Assembly: GCA_024408015.1 (NCBI GenBank)
Contig: JAKSVJ010000004.1
Span: 1-18,122 of the forward strand
Source: Clostridia bacterium
Lineage (GTDB): Bacteria > Bacillota > Clostridia > Oscillospirales > CAG-272
Length of the DNA stretch: 18,122 bases
Reading direction: 5' to 3'
The notes beneath the pieces are model-generated. The model did no database searches and was not told where the DNA came from. It worked only from the letters and a program-made list of their open reading frames with translations. This document shows, one piece after another, positions 14,494 through 18,122 of the stretch. The translations under genes and the position numbers were made by a program. Every line of letters starts with the position of its first letter. Positions within the stretch are counted from its first letter, which is position 1.

Positions 14494-16431
14494 ATGAACA
14501 ACAAACAACAGTCTTTTGACAAAAGAAGAGAAAACACACCGCCAAAGCCAAAAAGCATCAAAGAAGTTCCAAGCTATGTGTATAAGTTATTAAGGGATTT
14601 CTTCGTTAGACTATTCTATATTTTTAAATTGGTTTGGGATACAGGAAAATGGATATTGTTCTTGATGATGTTCATTGCAATATGCGAAGGTTTTATTCCA
14701 GTTCTTATATCTATAAAATCCAAAGATATTTTGAACGCTTTGCAAGACGAAATTATTACTATTGCTTCGCCTGAACAGTCATTTGGGGCGTTTTTAACGT
14801 TGTCAATAATGGTCCTTTTGGTTACATTATTTGTTTTTAGAATCGTTAATAACGTTATTAGTAGAATAAACAATGCCGTAACTAGAATGGCTGGTGAAAG
14901 AGTAGTTGCACATATAAAAGAAATAATCATGTTAAAAACAAAAGAACTTGATATTTCTTCTTTTGACAAACCAGAATTTTACGAAAAATTAGAAAATGCC
15001 AATAGAGAAGCTGGCACAAGACCTATTCAAATTCTCTCATCTTCATTTTCAATTGTGAGTAACATCATCGGTCTTGTTTCATACGTCATCATTCTTTCAA
15101 GTTCTCTACCATTAGCTGCAATTTGTGTGGTTGCTGTGTCCATTCCAGGAGCAATTATTAACTTCCATTATAGACACAAAAACTTCCAATACATGTGGAG
15201 AAACTCAAAACAACGTCGTCAAATGAATTATTATTCAGACCTTGTTGTAAATAAAGACTTAGCCAAAGAAGTCAGAATTTTTGACCTAAATCACATTTTT
15301 GTTGAAAGATATAAGGCTGCATTTAACACATATTATTCTGGTTTAAAAAAACTCATATTAAAAGAAAATGTCCTTCATGTTGTTGTTACTATAATTTCTT
15401 CAATTACAAGCTGCATTTTCTACGTGTTACTAGCTTACCAAGTATTCTTGAGCAAAATTAAAATTGGTGACTACTCACTTCATACTGGTGCCTTATCAAA
15501 CATTTCATCACATGTAGCTTCACTTATTGCAACATCAGCACACATCTTTGAAGGAACTCTCTTTATTGATAACTTGATGTTATTCATGAGAGAAAAACCA
15601 ACAGTCGTTCCATCAATAGAAAAACCTTTAAAGATAAAGCCAGGTCCTCACACATTTGACTTCATAAATGTTTGCTTTAAATACCCTGGTGTTGATAGAT
15701 ATATCATCAAAAATGTTAACCTTCATTTTAGACCAGGAGAAACTGTTGTTCTTGTTGGTTTAAATGGTGCAGGAAAAACAACTTTGATAAAATTGTTAAC
15801 AAGACTATATGATCCAACAGAGGGTCAAATACTTCTCGATGGTGAAGATATTAAAAAGTATGATATCAATGACCTCTATAAGATGTACGGTATTATATTC
15901 CAAGATTTCGGTAAATATGCATTTTCCATTTCCGAAAACATTCAATTCGGTGACATAAATAAAGAATTCAACGAAGAAAGAATGAAGGACGCAGCGGAAA
16001 GCGCCAATGCAACAGACTTTATCTCCCGTCTTCCAAATCAATACGACACACCTCTTATGAGATATTTCGAATTAGACGGAAAAGAGTTATCAATCGGTCA
16101 ATGGCAAAAACTTGCTATAGCACGTGCATTCTATAGCGATTCAGATGTATTAATTCTTGATGAACCTACAGCTTCACTCGATGCTATAGCCGAACAAGAA
16201 ATATACAACCAATTCAATCGACTTCGTGAATCAAAGACAACAGTATTTGTTTCACATAGACTTTCTAGTGCAACAATAGCTTCAAAAATTGTTGTTCTTG
16301 AATATGGAGAAGTAATTGAAGAAGGCACTCATGAAGAGCTCATGAGAAAGAGAGGAAGGTATTACGAACTATTCTCCACACAAGCTCAAAAATACATTAC
16401 GTCAATGGAGGAATTAAAAAATGAAAATTAA
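14494..16431 (+). CDS. ABC exporter, fused transmembrane and ATPase domains
   Basis: A 645-residue half-transporter that would dimerise. After a basic N-terminal tail (1-30), the membrane domain (about 50-365) has roughly six hydrophobic helices. The ATPase domain (about 385-640) has Walker A GLNGAGKTT (422-430), Q-loop IIFQDF (Q470), signature LSIGQWQKLAIAR (532-544), Walker B VLILDEP with D556 and E557, and H-loop VSHRL (H588). The LSxGQWQKLAxAR form resembles exporters of the lantibiotic/peptide type, but no peptide precursor or modification enzyme is nearby. The substrate is therefore unknown. No Shine-Dalgarno is visible before ATG 14494, which stands five bases after the rny terminator. 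No other in-frame ATG comes before the membrane domain. It overlaps the next gene by 11 bases, forming a three-gene operon. Confidence 0.9.
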   Translation: MNNKQQSFDKRRENTPPKPKSIKEVPSYVYKLLRDFFVRLFYIFKLVWDTGKWILFLMMFIAICEGFIPVLISIKSKDILNALQDEIITIASPEQSFGAFLTLSIMVLLVTLFVFRIVNNVISRINNAVTRMAGERVVAHIKEIIMLKTKELDISSFDKPEFYEKLENANREAGTRPIQILSSSFSIVSNIIGLVSYVIILSSSLPLAAICVVAVSIPGAIINFHYRHKNFQYMWRNSKQRRQMNYYSDLVVNKDLAKEVRIFDLNHIFVERYKAAFNTYYSGLKKLILKENVLHVVVTIISSITSCIFYVLLAYQVFLSKIKIGDYSLHTGALSNISSHVASLIATSAHIFEGTLFIDNLMLFMREKPTVVPSIEKPLKIKPGPHTFDFINVCFKYPGVDRYIIKNVNLHFRPGETVVLVGLNGAGKTTLIKLLTRLYDPTEGQILLDGEDIKKYDINDLYKMYGIIFQDFGKYAFSISENIQFGDINKEFNEERMKDAAESANATDFISRLPNQYDTPLMRYFELDGKELSIGQWQKLAIARAFYSDSDVLILDEPTASLDAIAEQEIYNQFNRLRESKTTVFVSHRLSSATIASKIVVLEYGEVIEEGTHEELMRKRGRYYELFSTQAQKYITSMEELKNEN

Positions 16432-17197
16432 ATTCATGACGTATAATATCGCTAGCGGAAATTGTTTCGACGGAACAAAACCAGAAGATGGTTCAAAATT
16501 CAAAGCACATTATGACATTTCTCGTTGTTGCTCAGTTATCAATGAAATTAAGCCTGACATTTTAGGTCTTAACGAGATAAATGAGCATGATACTAGATTT
16601 GATAGCGTTTCTCAACCTCAGGTAATAGCTGAAAAATGTGATTTCCCTTACTACTTCTTTGGAAAAGCAGTTACTTTTGCATGGCATCCAGAAGGTGCCT
16701 ACGGAAATGCTAAATGTTCAAAGTTTCCATATGTTTCCAATGAAGTGATTCATATTCCAGACCCTCCTAGAAAAGATGAAGAGCAATATTACGAACATAG
16801 AAACATTATCAAGAGTATAATTGAACTTCCAGATAAGAGAAGAATTTGCCATATGCAAGTTCACGTTGGTCTTGCTATTCAAGAGCATCAAAATGCTATC
16901 ATGACTCTTTGCGACCTCATTGATAACACAAAAGAACCAATAATCCTTTCTGGCGACTTCAATATGCGCGAATGGGATTTCTTAATGGACAAAATTAGAG
17001 AAAGACTTATTGATGTAGCACAAGCTATGGGAGAACCATATATTAAAACCTTCCCATCAAGTCATGAATTTACAAATTGTCCAGATGTTAAAATTGACTA
17101 TATATTCGTTTCGCCTTCAATTAAAGTATTGTCACATGGAACGTTCCAGTCAACGGCATCAGATCACCTTCCATATTTTGCGGAGTTAGAGATATGA
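16421..17197 (+). CDS. Endonuclease/exonuclease/phosphatase (EEP) fold hydrolase
   Basis: A 258-residue protein of the EEP superfamily, Mg2+-dependent phosphodiesterases that include DNase I, exonuclease III, sphingomyelinases and sugar- or lipid-phosphatases. Motifs in order: MTYNI with N9, LGLNEI with E52, VHVGL with H148, LSGDFN with D179 and N181, KIDYIFVS with D226, and SDHLP with D248 and H249. The catalytic set looks complete. There is no signal peptide, so it is probably cytoplasmic. The ribosome site GGAGG (16407-16411) lies inside the exporter gene, and the start overlaps that gene by 11 bases. Its TGA overlaps the next ATG in ATGA. Within the superfamily I cannot choose between nuclease and small-molecule phosphodiesterase. 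Cys residues (15, 36, 37, 73, 99, 143, 164, 220) are numerous, but no pairing is evident. Confidence 0.87.
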   Translation: MKIKFMTYNIASGNCFDGTKPEDGSKFKAHYDISRCCSVINEIKPDILGLNEINEHDTRFDSVSQPQVIAEKCDFPYYFFGKAVTFAWHPEGAYGNAKCSKFPYVSNEVIHIPDPPRKDEEQYYEHRNIIKSIIELPDKRRICHMQVHVGLAIQEHQNAIMTLCDLIDNTKEPIILSGDFNMREWDFLMDKIRERLIDVAQAMGEPYIKTFPSSHEFTNCPDVKIDYIFVSPSIKVLSHGTFQSTASDHLPYFAELEI

Positions 17198-18015
17198 TAA
17201 AATTAAATACTGTATTAGATTTAGGCTTAGAAAAAGAAGTCAAATTCATTCACGTTAGTGATACTCATATATTTGAATGTGATGAACGCGATAATGAAAG
17301 AAAAAACACACTGCCTGGAAAAAGAGCGAAGTTTTTTCCACAAGCTTTGGAAAATTATCAAGAAATATTAGATGTTGCAAAAGAAACAAACTTGCCAGTA
17401 ATGCACACTGGTGACCTTATTGATTTTGTATCAATAAAGAATCTCGACTTAGCTAAAAACTTTGCAAATTCTTGTGATCTTTTTATGGCATCCGGCAACC
17501 ATGAATTTAGCCAATATGTTGGTGAAGCGTGGGAAGATGCTGAATATAGAAATCAATCGCTAGATAAAGTACAGGCTTGTTTTAATAACAACATAAGATT
17601 TGACTCAAAAGTTATTAATGGTGTAAACTTTGTTGTTATTGATAACTCATATTACCTATATGATGAAGAACAATATATAGCACTAAAAAAAGAAGCTGAG
17701 AAACAGCTTCCAATTATTCTTCTTATGCATTGTCCTCTTCACGAACAAAATCTTTATGATATTATGATGAGCAAATCAGATTGCGCATATCTTGTGGGTA
17801 CACCAGAGAATCTTCTAAAAAGATATGATGAAAAAAGACAAAGACAGCAAAAACCAGATGATATTACTCTTAAGACAATTGATTTCATAAATAACTGCCA
17901 ACTAATAAAAGCAATGTTTGTTGGTCACAATCATTTTGATTACGAGGGTATGTTCAATAATATTCCTTTTTATGTAACAGGAAAAGAAACTATTAGATTT
18001 GTCACTATAAAGTAA
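17194..18015 (+). CDS. Calcineurin-like metallophosphoesterase
   Basis: A 273-residue member of the calcineurin-like phosphoesterase superfamily with a two-metal site. All five motifs are visible: DTH (D23, H25), GDLID (D74), GNHEF (N102, H103), MHCP (H179) and GHNHFD (H245, H247). There is no signal peptide or membrane segment. It is the last gene of the ABC-EEP-phosphoesterase operon, overlapping the EEP gene by four bases (ATGA), so the three products are probably made together. The two hydrolases may act in sequence on one phosphorylated compound (diester to monoester to alcohol). That is inference. The substrate is not recognisable. A strong terminator follows within a few bases. Confidence 0.9.
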   Translation: MIKLNTVLDLGLEKEVKFIHVSDTHIFECDERDNERKNTLPGKRAKFFPQALENYQEILDVAKETNLPVMHTGDLIDFVSIKNLDLAKNFANSCDLFMASGNHEFSQYVGEAWEDAEYRNQSLDKVQACFNNNIRFDSKVINGVNFVVIDNSYYLYDEEQYIALKKEAEKQLPIILLMHCPLHEQNLYDIMMSKSDCAYLVGTPENLLKRYDEKRQRQQKPDDITLKTIDFINNCQLIKAMFVGHNHFDYEGMFNNIPFYVTGKETIRFVTIK

Positions 18016-18019
18016 GGAA

Positions 18020-18059
18020 AATCCAGAAAGCCTTAAAAACTTTCTGGATTTATTTTTTT
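18020..18059. terminator. Terminator at the end of the exporter operon, shared with a convergent gene
   Basis: An 11-bp perfect stem AATCCAGAAAG/CTTTCTGGATT (18020-18030, 18040-18050) with a nine-base loop is followed by TATTTTTTT (18051-18059). The stop codon of the convergent minus-strand gene lies at 18050-18052, within the structure. Confidence 0.9.
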
Positions 18060-18122
18060 GCAAGTGTTTTTAAAGCCTTCTTTATTTCGTCAACCGAAAA
18101 ACCGGCCCTGTTTAACGAAGCC
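18050..18122 (-). CDS. C-terminal fragment of a RecX-like regulatory protein
   Basis: The reverse strand is open from the right edge to a TAA at 18050-18052 and encodes the end of a protein, ASLNRAGFSVDEIKKALKTL then AKK. The pattern L-x-R-x-GF-S-x-x-x-I-K-x-A-L resembles the last helices of RecX (a RecA modulator), whose final repeat typically reads RRGFSYEEIKKAL. Only 24 codons are visible, so the identity is tentative. The convergent orientation and the stop inside the shared terminator support a real gene end. Confidence 0.42.
   Translation of the reverse strand, partial: ASLNRAGFSVDEIKKALKTLAKK

Noticed and set aside
14494..16431. Bacteriocin or lantibiotic export locus
   Set aside because: The ATPase signature resembles lantibiotic exporters, but there is no precursor peptide, modification enzyme or immunity gene. 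The next genes are phosphoesterases, and there is no peptidase domain at the N-terminus.
1..18122. Mobile element, prophage or CRISPR array
   Set aside because: No transposase, integrase, terminal inverted repeats, phage structural genes or regularly spaced repeat-spacer pattern is visible. The gene order looks like stable core chromosome.

Overview
The window is AT-rich, tightly packed bacterial chromosome. It carries the mnmG-rsmG-parA-parB block with two parS sites, a Lrp/AsnC regulator, RNase Y, a YycJ/WalJ-type nuclease and an S-layer-homology (SLH) surface protein. Strong AGGAGG-type ribosome sites, frequent TTG starts and near-consensus sigma-A promoters also point to a Gram-positive Clostridia-like Firmicute. 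Species cannot be assigned from sequence alone. The rlmH, mnmG, rsmG, parA and parB genes usually lie close to the replication origin, so this is probably an origin-proximal segment. No dnaA or oriC is visible here.

Layout: (1) 1-1427, minus: the N-terminal 475 codons of a secreted SLH-domain protein that runs off the left edge, preceded by a leader hairpin, a promoter and three phased TTGTAACA boxes. (2) 1741-2229, minus: a Lrp/AsnC-type regulator with its own promoter and terminator. (3) 2429-4452, plus: a galactokinase-family gene overlapping by one base a YycJ/WalJ-like metallo-beta-lactamase-fold nuclease. (4) 4482-5806, minus: an intracellular GH27 alpha-galactosidase followed by a coupled 62-residue four-cysteine protein. 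Its promoter is embraced by a perfect inverted repeat. (5) 5944-9071, plus: rlmH, mnmG and rsmG. (6) 9072-11311: two parS palindromes, then parA, parB and a small two-helix membrane protein. (7) 11411-12721: an ArsB/NhaD-type permease. (8) 12905-14446: RNase Y on its own consensus promoter. (9) 14494-18015: a three-gene overlapping operon of an ABC exporter, an endonuclease/exonuclease/phosphatase-fold hydrolase and a calcineurin-like phosphoesterase. (10) 18050-18122, minus: the C-terminal tail of a RecX-like gene.

How the genes work together: alpha-galactosidase releases galactose inside the cell and the adjacent divergent galactokinase could phosphorylate it, although no transporter, galT or galE is present in the window. 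RlmH, MnmG and RsmG modify rRNA and tRNA. ParA, ParB and parS segregate the chromosome. The least understood parts are the exporter plus two cytoplasmic phosphoesterases operon, the small membrane protein behind parB, and the small cysteine protein behind the alpha-galactosidase. I see no CRISPR array, prophage, insertion sequence, tRNA or rRNA. Most of the window is housekeeping, and the best regulatory leads are the palindromes and repeats at the SLH, alpha-galactosidase and parA promoters.
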